Assembly: GCF_947494875.1 (NCBI RefSeq)
Contig: NZ_CANLWM010000003.1
Location: forward strand, 186,001-250,000
Direction: 5' to 3'
DNA length: 64,000 nt
Origin: an uncultured Williamsia sp.
GTDB taxonomy: Bacteria > Actinomycetota > Actinomycetes > Mycobacteriales > Mycobacteriaceae
Both the position numbers and the translations under genes were made by a program. This document shows positions 1 through 9,066 of this stretch, piece after piece; positions within the stretch are counted from its first letter, which is position 1; each line of letters starts with the position of its first letter. The notes beneath the pieces are model-generated. The model did no database searches. It was not told the DNA's origin and worked only from the letters and a program-made list of their open reading frames with translations.

Positions 1-525
1 CGCTCTCCCCCATGTCAGCATCTGCTCGGGGGTGACCCGCACCCCGACGAGTTCGGCGACGGCCTGGACGGGGAGGCGGGTGGCGAAGTCCGCGACGCCG
101 TCGAAGGTGTCGCGGGTCAACAGTCGGTCGACGGTCGCGGCCGCCTCGCGCTCGAGCGTCGGCAGCGACGGCCGGATCGCGCGGGAGGTCAGCGACTGCA
201 TCAGGATCATGCGCCGCTTCATGTGGGTGTCGCCGTCGCTGGCCAGGGTCGTGAAGTGCCCCAGCGTGTTCGCGACCGGGTTGGCCGCGACGCCCTTGCC
301 GCTGCGGTACGTCGCGTCATCGCGGAGCGCCGCCCGCACGTCGTCGAAGCGTCCCATCGCGAACACCCGATGACGTGGGAGCCACACCACCGGTCCGCTG
401 TCGCGGATCAGGCGGTAGACCTCCTGGGAGTTGTCGACGGCGTGATCGCCGTAGAGGTCGACGTCGACGACGGGCGCGCCTCGATACACGCGACGCCCCG
501 TGCGCGCTGCGGTGGGGATTCTCAA
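1..525 (-). CDS. Cytochrome P450, N-terminal part (cut by window edge)
   Basis: The minus-strand frame runs open from 525 to the window edge and encodes about 175 residues of a soluble bacterial P450. It shows the usual N-terminal pattern: a short lead, the stretch VYRLIRDSGPVVWLPRHRVF, then RFDDVRAALRD and a helix C-type segment HMKRRM. The heme-binding cysteine and I-helix lie beyond the window, so the subfamily cannot be given. I chose a TTG start because GGAGG sits seven bases upstream; the ATG further upstream is in another frame and soon meets a stop. It follows the DUF2236 gene on the same strand after 83 bases and may share its transcript. Confidence 0.8.
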   Translation of the reverse strand, partial: MRIPTAARTGRRVYRGAPVVDVDLYGDHAVDNSQEVYRLIRDSGPVVWLPRHRVFAMGRFDDVRAALRDDATYRSGKGVAANPVANTLGHFTTLASDGDTHMKRRMILMQSLTSRAIRPSLPTLEREAAATVDRLLTRDTFDGVADFATRLPVQAVAELVGVRVTPEQMLTWGRA

Positions 526-608
526 CTGGACACCTCCGTCATAGATGACGAAATCTTCACCTAGGGTGTCCATCGGTGTCAACGAGGCGGGTTCGTGCCG
601 CCTGTCGG

Positions 609-1493
609 TCAGGTCTGGAGTGCCTGCTGCTCTGCTGCTCCGACCTCGCCGGAGCCCAGCGCCCAGCGGATGGCCGTGGTCATCGCGATGCCACCGGCAC
701 GGACGGCGGTCGCCTCGGTCACCGGGAGGTAAGGCAGGCGCAGAGGGAACCGTGTCCACCACGGCATCATCGACACCGCGACGGACGACAGCAGGCCGTA
801 CGCCGGCCGTAGGGCGATCGGGATCGGCGGGGTCAGCAGGATGAACCGGGCCGTGCGCCGGGCAGCCGTGGTCCCCCGCAACTCGTGACGGTAGGACAAG
901 AGCGCGGCGTCGAGCTCGGCCACCGACTCGGGTACGTCCGTGGCGCCCAGGCCCCGTGCGACAAACGCGGTCTGGCGGACGTACTCGTCCCGGCCCGCCG
1001 CGTCGAGCGGATGCGCACCGTACCGATCGTGCGCGCGCAGGAAGCTGTCGATCTCCGCCACGTGCACCCAGCGGAGCAGGTGGGGGTCGGACGCTGCGTA
1101 CGGTCGCCCGTCCGGAGCGACCCCGGTGATCCGCTTGTGCACCGCGCGGACGATCCGGATGGCGCGGTCCGCATCCTCGATGGTCCCGAAGGTCGTCTCC
1201 GCGAGGAACGTGCTGGTCCTCTGCAGGCGACCCCACGGGTCACCGCGATACCCCGAGTGTTCGTCCACGGCGGCCATGGCCAACGGGTGCAACGACTGCA
1301 GCAGCAGAGCGCGCATGCCGCCGACGAACATCGCTGCGTCGCTGTGCACCCGGTAGATCGCGGAGCTTGGCGCAAAGCGGCGCGGACCGGGAGTCAGGTG
1401 GATCCGATCGCGACGCGCGGGTCCCTCGTCGCCGGCGACGCGGTCGAAGATCATCTCGCCGACACGCTGCTGGACCGATCCGAACGGGGTCAT
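609..1493 (-). CDS. DUF2236 / MpaB-family oxygenase-like protein
   Basis: The 294-residue protein has the pattern of the DUF2236 (oxygenase MpaB, latex-clearing protein-like) superfamily. An early block reads LLLQSLHPLAMAAVDEHSGY, followed by GDPWGRLQRTSTFLAETTFG, then HKRITG, LLRWVHVAEIDSF and YRHELR. Some relatives are heme-dependent oxygenases with histidine ligands. Several histidines are present here, but cofactor binding is not shown by the sequence. There is no signal peptide; the C-terminal part has hydrophobic helices. It probably heads a short minus-strand unit with the P450, and an MFS exporter is divergent from it. The substrate is unknown. Confidence 0.8.
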   Translation of the reverse strand: MTPFGSVQQRVGEMIFDRVAGDEGPARRDRIHLTPGPRRFAPSSAIYRVHSDAAMFVGGMRALLLQSLHPLAMAAVDEHSGYRGDPWGRLQRTSTFLAETTFGTIEDADRAIRIVRAVHKRITGVAPDGRPYAASDPHLLRWVHVAEIDSFLRAHDRYGAHPLDAAGRDEYVRQTAFVARGLGATDVPESVAELDAALLSYRHELRGTTAARRTARFILLTPPIPIALRPAYGLLSSVAVSMMPWWTRFPLRLPYLPVTEATAVRAGGIAMTTAIRWALGSGEVGAAEQQALQT

Positions 1494-1642
1494 CCATCCA
1501 GTCTGCGCCTCCTCCGCGTGGGCCCGACTTCCTCACGACCCCATCGCCGCGCCGACGACAGCGGGACGACAGCGCCTGACAGGGCGACGACAGCGGCGCT
1601 TTCTAGCGTCCTGACTCGAACCCCGACCCGAGAGGAGACACC

Positions 1643-3100
1643 ATGAGTCTCGCCCCGGCCGCGTCCCCCGAGACCGCCACCCGTACCTACACGTCGCTGT
1701 CCGCGGCGTGGATCCCCCTCGCCGCGCTCTGCCTCGCGTTCTTCGTCGAGATGGTCGACAACACATTGCTGTCCATCGCCCTGCCGACCATCGGTCGCGC
1801 CTTGGGCGGCGGCACCACCGACCTGCAGTGGGTCACCGGTGCCTACTCGCTCACCTTCGGTGGGTTGTTGCTCACCGCCGGTTCCGTCGCCGATCGGTTC
1901 GGTCGGCGTCGTGTGCTGTTGGTGGGTCTCGCCGCGTTCGGTCTGATCAGCCTGATGGTGCTCGCCGTCGACTCGACGGGCGAGTTGATCGCGTTGCGAG
2001 CAGCGCTCGGCGTGGCCGCCGCCGCGATGGCCCCGATCACGAACTCGCTCGTCTTCCGGCTCTTCGATGACAAGACGCTGCGCATGCGCGCGATGACCGT
2101 GATGATCACCGTCGGCATGGCCGGCTTCGTCCTCGGGCCCCTGCTCGGAGGAACCGCACTGGCGCACGTCCGGTGGGAGTGGCTCCTCGTCGTCAACGCC
2201 CCCATCGCGCTGATCGCCGGTCTCGGCGTGCGCTACGGCGTCACCGCGGACAGCCGTGACGGTCTCACTGCCGACAGGCTGGATTTCCCCGGGGCTCTGC
2301 TCAGCATCGTCGCGATCGGGCTGGCGTGCTGGTCGCTGACGAGCGGCGTCGACAACGGCTGGACGGCGCCGATCACCGTGCTGTCGATCGTCGGTGCGAT
2401 CTCCACCGCCGTCGCGTTCGGATGGCACGAACGGCGCAGTGCAACACCGATGCTCGATCTCACGCTCTTCTCGAACGGCACCGTACGCGGCGCCGCGATC
2501 GCGCAAGTCGGCACGTCGATCGCGATGGCCGCTGTGATGTTCGGCCTCATCCTGCACTTCCAGTACGCCTACGGGTGGAGTCCGGTACGCGCCGGACTGG
2601 CCAACCTCCCCATCATCGTGACGATGCTGCTCGCGTCACCGCTCTCGGAGAAGCTCGTCGCGCGGTTCGGGCACCGGATCGCCTGCCTGATCGGAGCCGG
2701 CTTCCTTGCGGCGTCTCTGGCGGGACTGTCGTGGGGTGTGTCCCACGGCTATGCGGTGATCGCCGCGTCGATGGTCCTGATGACCATCGGGCTGCGGACC
2801 GTGATGACCATCTGCGCCGTCGCGCTCGTCGACGCGATGCCCGCCAACCGCACGTCGATGGGCACGGCGCTCAACGACACCGCCCAGGAGGTCGGGACCA
2901 GCGTCGGTACCGCCGTCGTCGGAACCGCCATCGCGGTACTCGTGACCGCGCAACTGCCGCCCGGCACATGGAGTTCGACGCTCGTCGACGCGTTCTACCA
3001 CGGCGAGCGCATCACCTACGCGGTGCTGGCCGTCGTGGTCGGCGTCATCGCTGCCGTCGGGGCGCTCACCCTCACCGACTCGCGCACTGTCGAGGAGTGA
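1643..3100 (+). CDS. MFS drug-type exporter (DHA2, 14-TM class)
   Basis: The 485-residue polytopic membrane protein fits the DHA2 branch of the major facilitator superfamily, which exports drugs or metabolites by proton antiport. The first helix carries FFVEMVDNTLLSIALPTI, the usual D-x-x-x-x-NVALP-like motif. The loop SVADRFGRRRVLLVG is the motif A equivalent, and TVMITVGMAGFVLGPLLGG is the antiporter motif C region. The length suits 14 helices. The ATG follows GAGAGGAG at good spacing. It is divergent from the DUF2236 gene and stands alone; no regulator is adjacent. The transported compound cannot be told. Confidence 0.9.
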   Translation: MSLAPAASPETATRTYTSLSAAWIPLAALCLAFFVEMVDNTLLSIALPTIGRALGGGTTDLQWVTGAYSLTFGGLLLTAGSVADRFGRRRVLLVGLAAFGLISLMVLAVDSTGELIALRAALGVAAAAMAPITNSLVFRLFDDKTLRMRAMTVMITVGMAGFVLGPLLGGTALAHVRWEWLLVVNAPIALIAGLGVRYGVTADSRDGLTADRLDFPGALLSIVAIGLACWSLTSGVDNGWTAPITVLSIVGAISTAVAFGWHERRSATPMLDLTLFSNGTVRGAAIAQVGTSIAMAAVMFGLILHFQYAYGWSPVRAGLANLPIIVTMLLASPLSEKLVARFGHRIACLIGAGFLAASLAGLSWGVSHGYAVIAASMVLMTIGLRTVMTICAVALVDAMPANRTSMGTALNDTAQEVGTSVGTAVVGTAIAVLVTAQLPPGTWSSTLVDAFYHGERITYAVLAVVVGVIAAVGALTLTDSRTVEE

Positions 3101-3124
3101 CCGCCCCGGCGGCCTACGATTCGC

Positions 3125-3430
3125 CTACCGGCGAACGAGTTTCACGATGAACAGCAGGATGACCGCCCCCAGCAGGGCGGTGAGGAACGTGAAGAACCAT
3201 CCTCCACTTGCGGTGTCGAACGCGAAGCTGAGCAGGAATCCGCCGAGGAACGCGCCGATCACACCGACGACGATGTTGAGGCCGATCCCCATCTGCTTGT
3301 CGGTGCCCATGATCTTGCTGGCGATCCACCCGGCGAGACCGCCGATGATGATGTAGCCGATGATGCCGACGCTGGTGGTGGTGGTCGATCGCGCGGCCAA
3401 GACCTCGACTGCTGCTGCGGTGGTGCTCAT
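3125..3430 (-). CDS. GlsB/YeaQ/YmgE family small membrane protein
   Basis: This 101-residue protein has three glycine-rich transmembrane helices (about residues 21-38, 45-66 and 75-96). The first carries IGGLAGWIASKIMG, the hallmark of the transglycosylase-associated GlsB/YeaQ/YmgE family. Members are stress-induced inner-membrane proteins of unclear mechanism. I used the ATG at 3430 rather than a longer upstream frame, because the family starts just before the first helix and AAAGGA lies upstream. It is convergent with the MFS gene, 24 bases away. Confidence 0.85.
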   Translation of the reverse strand: MSTTAAAVEVLAARSTTTTSVGIIGYIIIGGLAGWIASKIMGTDKQMGIGLNIVVGVIGAFLGGFLLSFAFDTASGGWFFTFLTALLGAVILLFIVKLVRR

Positions 3431-3582
3431 GAAGGGAACGTCCTTTGCGTGACGGTCGCACGCCTGCATGGCTCGAGGCAGGCACGCGGGTGAAATGTAC
3501 GGTTTGCTCCGCATGATCTACCCGGTGTGCGGCCGCGTGAAACGTCGTCCGATGGTCCCGGTGCGCGCGAACGCGCGGGCCG

Positions 3583-4317
3583 TCAGTCGTGCCTGTCGGC
3601 GGTGTGGTGGGGCGCGAGGTCGGTCGGCGCCGCCAGGTGGGCCATCTCGTCGCGCCGACGGCGTGTGACGGCGATGATCCGGATGCCCACCACGCTGATG
3701 ACGACGGCTGCGACGACGGTCCCGATCGTGATCGGCGTGCTCTGTGCCGCGGTGATGCCTTCGGTGAGCAGCCAGGCTGCGAAGGCGAGGAACAGGGCTG
3801 CGGCGCCGAGGGCGATGGTGCGTTCGGGCAGTTTCTTGCCCAGTGCCATGCCGACGACGATGGCCAGTGCGTCGGCGAGGACCATGCCGACGGTGGAGCC
3901 GATCCAGACGCCGAGCCAGTTGTGGTCGGTGGACAGGGTGATGGTGGCGAGCATGGTCTTGTCGCCGAGTTCGGCGAGGAAGAACGACGACATGACGGCC
4001 AGCAGCACCGAGGTGCTGGTGCGGGAGGCCTTGTTCTGTTCGTCGGCGTCGAGTTCGTCACCGCGGATGGTCCAGATCGCGAAGACGAGCATCGCGAGGC
4101 CACCGACGATCGAGATGAGGTCGGTCGGGATCGACAGGCCCAGGAAGTGGCCGACGACGACGGAGACGGCGTGTACGGCGGTGGTGGCGATGGTGATGCC
4201 GGCGAGCACGACCCACCAGCGGTAGCGCAGGGCGTAGGTCATCGCCATCAGCTGAGACTTGTCGCCGAGTTCGGCGACGAAGACGACGCCGAAACTGATC
4301 AGCAGGGCGGTGAACAT
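3583..4317 (-). CDS. GDT1/TMEM165 (UPF0016) family cation transporter
   Basis: The 244-residue membrane protein carries the two E-x-G-D-K-(T/S) signatures of the GDT1 family, at E16-S21 and E116-T121, exactly 100 residues apart as expected of a duplicated three-helix repeat. Family members move manganese or calcium, and bacterial ones such as MneA export manganese. A charged cytoplasmic linker (about residues 87-101) separates the halves. It is transcribed alone; a perfect inverted repeat, CTTAC-G-GTAAG, lies 20 bases upstream of the ATG. Ion specificity is inferred from the family. Confidence 0.88.
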   Translation of the reverse strand: MFTALLISFGVVFVAELGDKSQLMAMTYALRYRWWVVLAGITIATTAVHAVSVVVGHFLGLSIPTDLISIVGGLAMLVFAIWTIRGDELDADEQNKASRTSTSVLLAVMSSFFLAELGDKTMLATITLSTDHNWLGVWIGSTVGMVLADALAIVVGMALGKKLPERTIALGAAALFLAFAAWLLTEGITAAQSTPITIGTVVAAVVISVVGIRIIAVTRRRRDEMAHLAAPTDLAPHHTADRHD

Positions 4318-4336
4318 GAGATGAGGTTAGGAAACC

Positions 4337-4347
4337 CTTACGGTAAG
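4337..4347. promoter_or_regulatory. Perfect 11-bp inverted repeat upstream of the GDT1 gene
   Basis: CTTAC-G-GTAAG is symmetrical about position 4342, 20 bases before the GDT1 start codon. Its arms resemble repeats near 7704, 18425 and 20183, but here there is only one copy. The regulator is unknown. Confidence 0.35.
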
Positions 4348-4439
4348 TGCAACAGTTCCTCATTCCGTACAAACCGCTGCGCAGGCTCGGAAGAAATGAG
4401 TTCGGAGAACCGAACTCGGCGGTGTCCGCAGGTCAGGCG

Positions 4440-5891
4440 TCAGAGTTGCGCCGTCGCGAGGAGGAGATCCTCGGCTGCGGCGGTGGCCTCCGGCACCGAG
4501 GTCGCGATGCGGACCCGGGCGTCGAGCCGGTCGTCGCGAGGCGCGGGTGCGGCTGCGGTCCCGTGACGATCGGGCGGATCCAGGGCCGCATCCGGGTCGA
4601 TCACGACCCAGCCGGTGCCGTCCCCGGCCCGCAGGCGCATGAGTCCGATCAGCAGCCGCCGGGACACCTCGTCCACGGTCCCGACGCGACTCATGTCGAA
4701 CACGACGACATCCGCGCGGTCGCCCAGCGATTCGACCCGGCGGACGACGCTCTCCACCCCGGAGAAGGTGAGGTCGCCCTGCAGTTGCAGGACGCGGATG
4801 CGGTCACGATGGGCGCGCAGGAACCCTGCCTCGCGGGCGGTACGGTCTCGGGTGCTCGGTTCCCACTCCCGACCGTCGAAGACGGATCGGATGGTCACCC
4901 TGCTCTCGCGAGCGACTGTGAACATGTGGAGGCCGAGATCGTCGGACAACAGACGGCATGCACGCACGCCGCGCACCGAGTTGCCGTGCTGGTCCAGGCG
5001 TGGCGAGAACACGCCGATACCCAGCTGCCCCGGAAGCACCGCCAGGATGCCGCCGCCGACGCCGCTCTTCGCGGGCAGGCCGACCGTCGTCACCCAGTCC
5101 CCCGCGCCGTCGTACATGCCGCACGTCGTCATCACGCTCAGGACGCGTCGCACCACGTCGCCCTCGATCATCCGTCGACCGGTCCGGGGATTGACTCCCC
5201 CGTTGGCGAACGTCGACCCGATGACGGCCAGGTCGTCGGTGGTCACGCGGATCGAGCACTGTCGCACATAGAGATCCACCGCTGCCTGAGGGTGGGAGGG
5301 GAAGACACCGAAACTCTCCAGCATGTACGCGATCGCGCGGTTGCGTGAGCCGGTGGCCATCTCCGAGCGGTAGACGGCGTCGTCCATGGACAGTCGTCGG
5401 CCCGCGCACCCCGAGTAGAAGTCGAGGATGCGGGCGAACGCGGCGTCGAGGTGCGGTGCCCACTCCTCGCGTGAGGTCGGCCGATCCGGCAGGGTCTCAG
5501 GCCTAATGAGCAGAGCCGCCGCGGTGAGGGCGCCGGCGTTGATCATGGGGTTGCGCGGGTGCCGCGACGACGTGTCGACGCTGACCTCGTTGAACGCCTC
5601 ACCCGACGGTTCCACGCCGATGTGGGAGTCGACGAGCTGCACCCCGTACTCGGCCAACACCAGCGCGTAGGTCAACGCTTTCGAGATCGACTGGATCGTG
5701 AACTCGGTGGTCGTGTCGCCGGCCGAATAGATGTGTCCGTCATGGACCACCAACGACAGCGCGAACCGGTCCGGGTCGACGGAGGCGAGCTCCGGGATGT
5801 AGTCGGCGACAGCACCCTCGTGGAGAGGGACGCAGCCGGACTCGATCCGTGCGAGGTACTGCTCGACCACCGATGTCACAGCCGCCATCAC
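4440..5891 (-). CDS. glsA: Glutaminase A with C-terminal STAS domain
   Basis: Glutaminase hydrolyses glutamine to glutamate and ammonia. Residues 1 to about 310 are a serine-dependent beta-lactamase-fold glutaminase. The catalytic S-x-x-K is S68-K71 in FTIQSISK, with family blocks NPMINAGAL, YRSEMATGSRNRAIAYML, and TCGMYDGAGDW with GLPAKSGVGGGI. Residues about 360-470 form a STAS domain (VLQLQGDLTFSGV, VVFDMSRVGTVD), a layout seen in other actinobacterial glutaminases. The position where SpoIIAA-type antagonists have a phosphorylatable serine reads D-E-V, so phospho-switching is doubtful. It follows the reductase-like gene by 27 bases and probably ends the folE-containing minus-strand unit. 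Confidence 0.93.
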   Translation of the reverse strand: MMAAVTSVVEQYLARIESGCVPLHEGAVADYIPELASVDPDRFALSLVVHDGHIYSAGDTTTEFTIQSISKALTYALVLAEYGVQLVDSHIGVEPSGEAFNEVSVDTSSRHPRNPMINAGALTAAALLIRPETLPDRPTSREEWAPHLDAAFARILDFYSGCAGRRLSMDDAVYRSEMATGSRNRAIAYMLESFGVFPSHPQAAVDLYVRQCSIRVTTDDLAVIGSTFANGGVNPRTGRRMIEGDVVRRVLSVMTTCGMYDGAGDWVTTVGLPAKSGVGGGILAVLPGQLGIGVFSPRLDQHGNSVRGVRACRLLSDDLGLHMFTVARESRVTIRSVFDGREWEPSTRDRTAREAGFLRAHRDRIRVLQLQGDLTFSGVESVVRRVESLGDRADVVVFDMSRVGTVDEVSRRLLIGLMRLRAGDGTGWVVIDPDAALDPPDRHGTAAAPAPRDDRLDARVRIATSVPEATAAAEDLLLATAQL

Positions 5892-5918
5892 AGCAGACCG
5901 ACCGCGTCGTCGGGTGTC

Positions 5919-6998
5919 TCAGGGTGCGTGGCGTCGGCCCTGCCGCGTAGCCACGGCGCGGCCGAGGACGGGCTCGAGCAGTCCGGGTGCGCTGTCCACG
6001 ACATGAGGGATGGCGTTCACGATCGCCTGCGCGGTGAACGACAACGACGGGACCGACTTCTCGTCGGGGCCCTGGTCGAAACACATCTGCAGTCGCAAGC
6101 TGGGTCGGCCGACGATGCGATGCACCATGGCCGCGTCGCCCTCGGGGGCGGGCCAGGCGTCGGGCCAGGGAGTGGTCGAGACGGTCGCGAAGTACTGGAC
6201 CGACACGACCGGCTCTCCGCCGACCACGCCGGCGAGCTGCCACCGATGCCCGTTGACGGTTCCCTGCGGGATCGTCTCCAGTGCGGTGGGCTGGTCCGTG
6301 GTGGCGAGGATCGTCTCCCAATCCAGCTCGACGGAGTCGAGCTGGACGCCGAGGATGTCGGCCACGTATCGGACGACGGGCTCCCAGTCGTGACGCACCT
6401 TGCCCGAGGCGATCCGGGCGGGCACGTGGCCGTCGGGTTTCCCGAACCCCATGGACTCGTGGAGGACGTCCCACAGCGGGTACGCCCGATCCATCCCGAC
6501 CGCGTATTCGTCCATCCGGTACGAGTCGACGCGTCCGGCTCCCGCGAAGAGGGTGACCGGCAGGTGCATGCTGACCACGCCGGGCTCACACCCCGAGGCG
6601 TAGAAGGTGGAACCACCCTCGTCGCAGGCCGCGGCGAGCTGTTCGCGGTACTGAACGGGCGCGGCGGGCGGGTAGACCATGGGGATGGTCGCGATGGTGA
6701 CGACGTTGATCCCCGCCCGCAGAAGTGTGGCGATCTCGTCGTAGGCCTCGTCCTCACGGCCGACGGCAGATCGGCAGTAGCAGAAGCAGTCCGGCTTCGC
6801 GGCGAGGACGGCGTCGAAGTCGTCGGAGGCTGTGACGCCGGTGTCCGGGAGGCCACACAGGCTGCCGGCGTCACGGCCGACCTTGCGCGCGGACGACACC
6901 ACGAGCCCGGTCAGGTCGAGGTCCGGGTCCGTGATGAGTCCACGCAGCGCCTCGCGCCCGGTGATCCCGGTTCCGGCGTGCACCACCGAGTAGTTCAT
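5919..6998 (-). CDS. Dihydrodipicolinate reductase-like NAD(P)-binding protein (copy 1)
   Basis: The 359-residue protein starts with a Rossmann-like segment (VVHAGTGITGREALRGL) and has the architecture of actinobacterial proteins annotated as dihydrodipicolinate reductase or NAD(P)H-dependent amine-dehydrogenase-like. The central domain has FYASGCEPGVVSMHLPVTL, matching the GxxPGY/F region of the two paralogues at 59615 and 60812. It is not the lysine-pathway DapB, being longer and lacking that catalytic loop. The closest characterised relative I can name is the 2,4-diaminopentanoate dehydrogenase group; the substrate here is unknown. It is 27 bases from folE and 27 from glsA, all on one strand. 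Confidence 0.75.
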   Translation of the reverse strand: MNYSVVHAGTGITGREALRGLITDPDLDLTGLVVSSARKVGRDAGSLCGLPDTGVTASDDFDAVLAAKPDCFCYCRSAVGREDEAYDEIATLLRAGINVVTIATIPMVYPPAAPVQYREQLAAACDEGGSTFYASGCEPGVVSMHLPVTLFAGAGRVDSYRMDEYAVGMDRAYPLWDVLHESMGFGKPDGHVPARIASGKVRHDWEPVVRYVADILGVQLDSVELDWETILATTDQPTALETIPQGTVNGHRWQLAGVVGGEPVVSVQYFATVSTTPWPDAWPAPEGDAAMVHRIVGRPSLRLQMCFDQGPDEKSVPSLSFTAQAIVNAIPHVVDSAPGLLEPVLGRAVATRQGRRHAP

Positions 6999-7025
6999 GT
7001 CGTCGAATTCCCTTGTCTCCGTGTG

Positions 7026-7631
7026 TCAGCGCCGTTGGATGAGTCGGATCGCCTCACCGCGGCTCAGCGGGCTCTGCTGGAAGATGCCGCGCACGGCGGA
7101 GGTGGTGGTGCTCGCGCCGGGTTTGCGGATGCCGCGCATCGCCATGCACAGGTGCTCGGCCTCGATCACCACGATCACCCCGCGCGGCTCGAGCTTGCGG
7201 ACCAGGGCGTCGGCGATCTGCGTGGTCAACCGCTCCTGCACCTGCGGGCGCTTGGCGTACAGGTCCACCACCCGCGCCAGCTTCGACAACCCGGTCACCT
7301 GACCCGTGGCGCCCGGGATGTACCCGACGTGCGCCACGCCGTGGAACGACACCAGATGGTGCTCACAGGTCGAGTACATCGGGATGTCCTTGACCAGCAC
7401 CAACTCGTCGTGCCCGACGTCGAACGTCGTGGCGAGGACCTCGTCGGGATCCACCCAGAGGCCGGCGAACATCTCCTTGTAGGCACGCGCCACCCGCGCG
7501 GGCGTGTCCTTCAACCCGTCGCGCTCGGGGTCCTCCCCCATCGCGAGCAACAGTTCGCGGACCGCGGCCTCGGCACGAGGCTGGTCGAACCCGCCGACGG
7601 CCGACTGATCGCGCGCGTCGGTCGTCGTCAC
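7026..7631 (-). CDS. folE: GTP cyclohydrolase I
   Basis: This enzyme converts GTP to 7,8-dihydroneopterin triphosphate, the first step of folate synthesis. The 201-residue protein has the complete type I signature: [12 protein letters not shown] supplies the zinc cysteine and histidine, [10 protein letters not shown] the second zinc cysteine, and [12 protein letters not shown] the substrate-binding helix. The length matches mycobacterial FolE. I placed the start at the GTG preceded by GGGAGG, not at a frame that continues into the kinase gene. No other folate gene is adjacent; downstream are a reductase-like protein and a glutaminase. Confidence 0.96.
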   Translation of the reverse strand: MTTTDARDQSAVGGFDQPRAEAAVRELLLAMGEDPERDGLKDTPARVARAYKEMFAGLWVDPDEVLATTFDVGHDELVLVKDIPMYSTCEHHLVSFHGVAHVGYIPGATGQVTGLSKLARVVDLYAKRPQVQERLTTQIADALVRKLEPRGVIVVIEAEHLCMAMRGIRKPGASTTTSAVRGIFQQSPLSRGEAIRLIQRR

Positions 7632-7703
7632 TGCCCACCGTCCTCCCGGGACGGTCCCGCCCCGTTGTGCGCGCCGGACGACCATCACGCCGCCACGAGA
7701 GCG

Positions 7704-7726
7704 CTTACCGTAACACTTACAGTAGG
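7704..7726. promoter_or_regulatory. Paired TTAC-n-GTA repeats upstream of folE
   Basis: CTTACCGTAAC and CTTACAGTAGG are two near-palindromes whose centres are 12 bases apart. They overlap the stop codon of the upstream kinase gene and lie about 75 bases before the folE start. The same two-site layout with the same 12-base period recurs at 20183-20205 and, more degenerate, at 18412-18435. Confidence 0.4.
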
Positions 7727-8253
7727 CGGCCCTCGGTGGGGTCGGACCCGTCAGATGTCGTCCGGAGCAGGTCGTCGACGACGTCCTCGACCGGCCGGGT
7801 CGCGTCGATGACGGTGGACCTGCTCGGCCACCTGTCGGGTTCCCGATGGAGTCGGAGGACGAGGTCGCGTTCGCCGGGTGTCGCCCCGAACTCGGTGGCG
7901 GGGCGGCTCTCCAGTCGGCGCCACAGGGTCGTCTCGTCGATCTGCAGCACGACGATCTCGTCGAACACGTCGAGGACCTCGTCGAGGTTCCGGGCGTCAC
8001 CGCAGACGACGACGATGTCGCCGTCGTCGGCGACGGCGAGGTCACGCGCTCGGGTCACGTCCCACAGGTGATGCCAGTGGGGCGGCCGCGCGGTCACCGA
8101 CGTCGGCAGCCGCTCACCCGTCTGCGGGTCACCCTGGTAGGCGAGGTCGCGATCGCCGTCGACGGTCCGGACGCCGCGTCGTTCGAGCTCGCGGCGAACC
8201 GTCGACTTGCCCGTGCACGAGCCGCCGGTGACCAGGATTATTCGACCCGCCAC
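7717..8253 (-). CDS. P-loop nucleotide kinase-like protein
   Basis: The 178-residue protein has a Walker A motif GGSCTGKS at residues 10-17, the aspartate pair DGDRD shortly after, and a late arginine-rich lid-like region ([13 protein letters not shown]). This is the layout of small AAA_18/shikimate-kinase-like nucleoside or sugar kinases. [11 protein letters not shown] fits the Walker B strand. The substrate is unknown. A longer frame exists, but it would overlap the methyltransferase; the GTG at 8253 lies seven bases after that gene's stop and just before the first strand. It is translationally close to the methyltransferase gene. Confidence 0.65.
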   Translation of the reverse strand: MAGRIILVTGGSCTGKSTVRRELERRGVRTVDGDRDLAYQGDPQTGERLPTSVTARPPHWHHLWDVTRARDLAVADDGDIVVVCGDARNLDEVLDVFDEIVVLQIDETTLWRRLESRPATEFGATPGERDLVLRLHREPDRWPSRSTVIDATRPVEDVVDDLLRTTSDGSDPTEGRLL

Positions 8254-8260
8254 GGGGTGC

Positions 8261-8884
8261 TCAGAGGTAGCGACCGACAGCCCAGGCGCGGGCAGCGTCG
8301 GGTCCGACGACGTCGACCTCGGCGCCGTCGGCGTACAGCGTCGTCTGCACGACGACACCGGTCTCGATCGCCTCGTCCCACGCGCGGATCACGCCCTCGC
8401 CCCACGGCCTGTGCGGCAGGAGGTCGTCGATGACCAGGACGGTCTCACCGTCGGAGAGACGTGCCATGTTGCGGATGTCGGCACTCGCCACCTCATAGGT
8501 GTGGCCACCGTCGACGAAGACGAGGTCGAACGTCTCGCCCGGGTGCGCGTCCGCGTACTCCGGCACGGTCGACAGTGAGTCACCGATGATCAAGGTGTGC
8601 CGACCGGGGAAGTCCGCGTCGATCTGGGCCTTCGCCCTCGAGCCGTATGCGTGCTCGCCCAGGTCGAAGGACGTGACGGTGACATCGGGATGTGCGCTGA
8701 GGAAGGCGTGGGTGGAGAAGCCGGCGTTGAAACCGATCTCGACGACCCGACGGATACCCGGCGCCTCGGCCAGGGTCCTCAGCGCGGCGAGTTCGGTCTC
8801 GCTCGCCGAGCCCTCGACGTACTGCCCGTTCGCGCGGGCGTCGTCGACGATGTCCTGCAACTGCTGAAAGCCCATGTGCCCCAT
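8261..8884 (-). CDS. Class I SAM-dependent methyltransferase (Methyltransf_24 type)
   Basis: The roughly 207-residue protein shows the class I methyltransferase order: motif I RRVVEIGFNAGFSTHAFLS, acidic loop SFDLGEHAYGS, then GETFDLVFVDGGHTYE and LSDGETVLVIDDLLPHRPWG. The VDGGH motif is typical of the Methyltransf_24 group related to catechol- and caffeoyl-CoA O-methyltransferases. The exact start is uncertain: ATG at 8884 is preferred, with GTG at 8902 and ATG at 8875 as alternatives. It is the first gene of a minus-strand run that continues through the kinase and folE. The acceptor is unknown. Confidence 0.75.
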   Translation of the reverse strand: MGHMGFQQLQDIVDDARANGQYVEGSASETELAALRTLAEAPGIRRVVEIGFNAGFSTHAFLSAHPDVTVTSFDLGEHAYGSRAKAQIDADFPGRHTLIIGDSLSTVPEYADAHPGETFDLVFVDGGHTYEVASADIRNMARLSDGETVLVIDDLLPHRPWGEGVIRAWDEAIETGVVVQTTLYADGAEVDVVGPDAARAWAVGRYL

Positions 8885-9066
8885 CCTGAGACCGAGAGGC
8901 ACCTCGTCGGCCTCGACCGAATGATCTTATGACCGAGACCCGCGTACGCTGCGATCGCACTGATCGGCCTGCAGTCCTCGGGCGAACGATTCGGCTTCCG
9001 GCTCGTCTCGCTACTCCGGTGTGGTGGTCCGAGAGACGGAACCGCGCGCGCTCACGTCGTCAATCG

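Noticed and set aside
4321-4347. An iron or manganese box (IdeR/MntR-like) or a manganese riboswitch before the GDT1 gene
   Set aside because: Only one half (CTAACCT in the minus strand) resembles an IdeR site and the other half does not; no riboswitch-like conserved helices were recognised in the 120-base leader.
5559-7811. A 750-codon plus-strand open frame
   Set aside because: It is antisense to glsA, the reductase-like gene and folE, has no family pattern and is Arg/Gly/Asp/Val-biased, as expected of shadow frames in GC-rich DNA.
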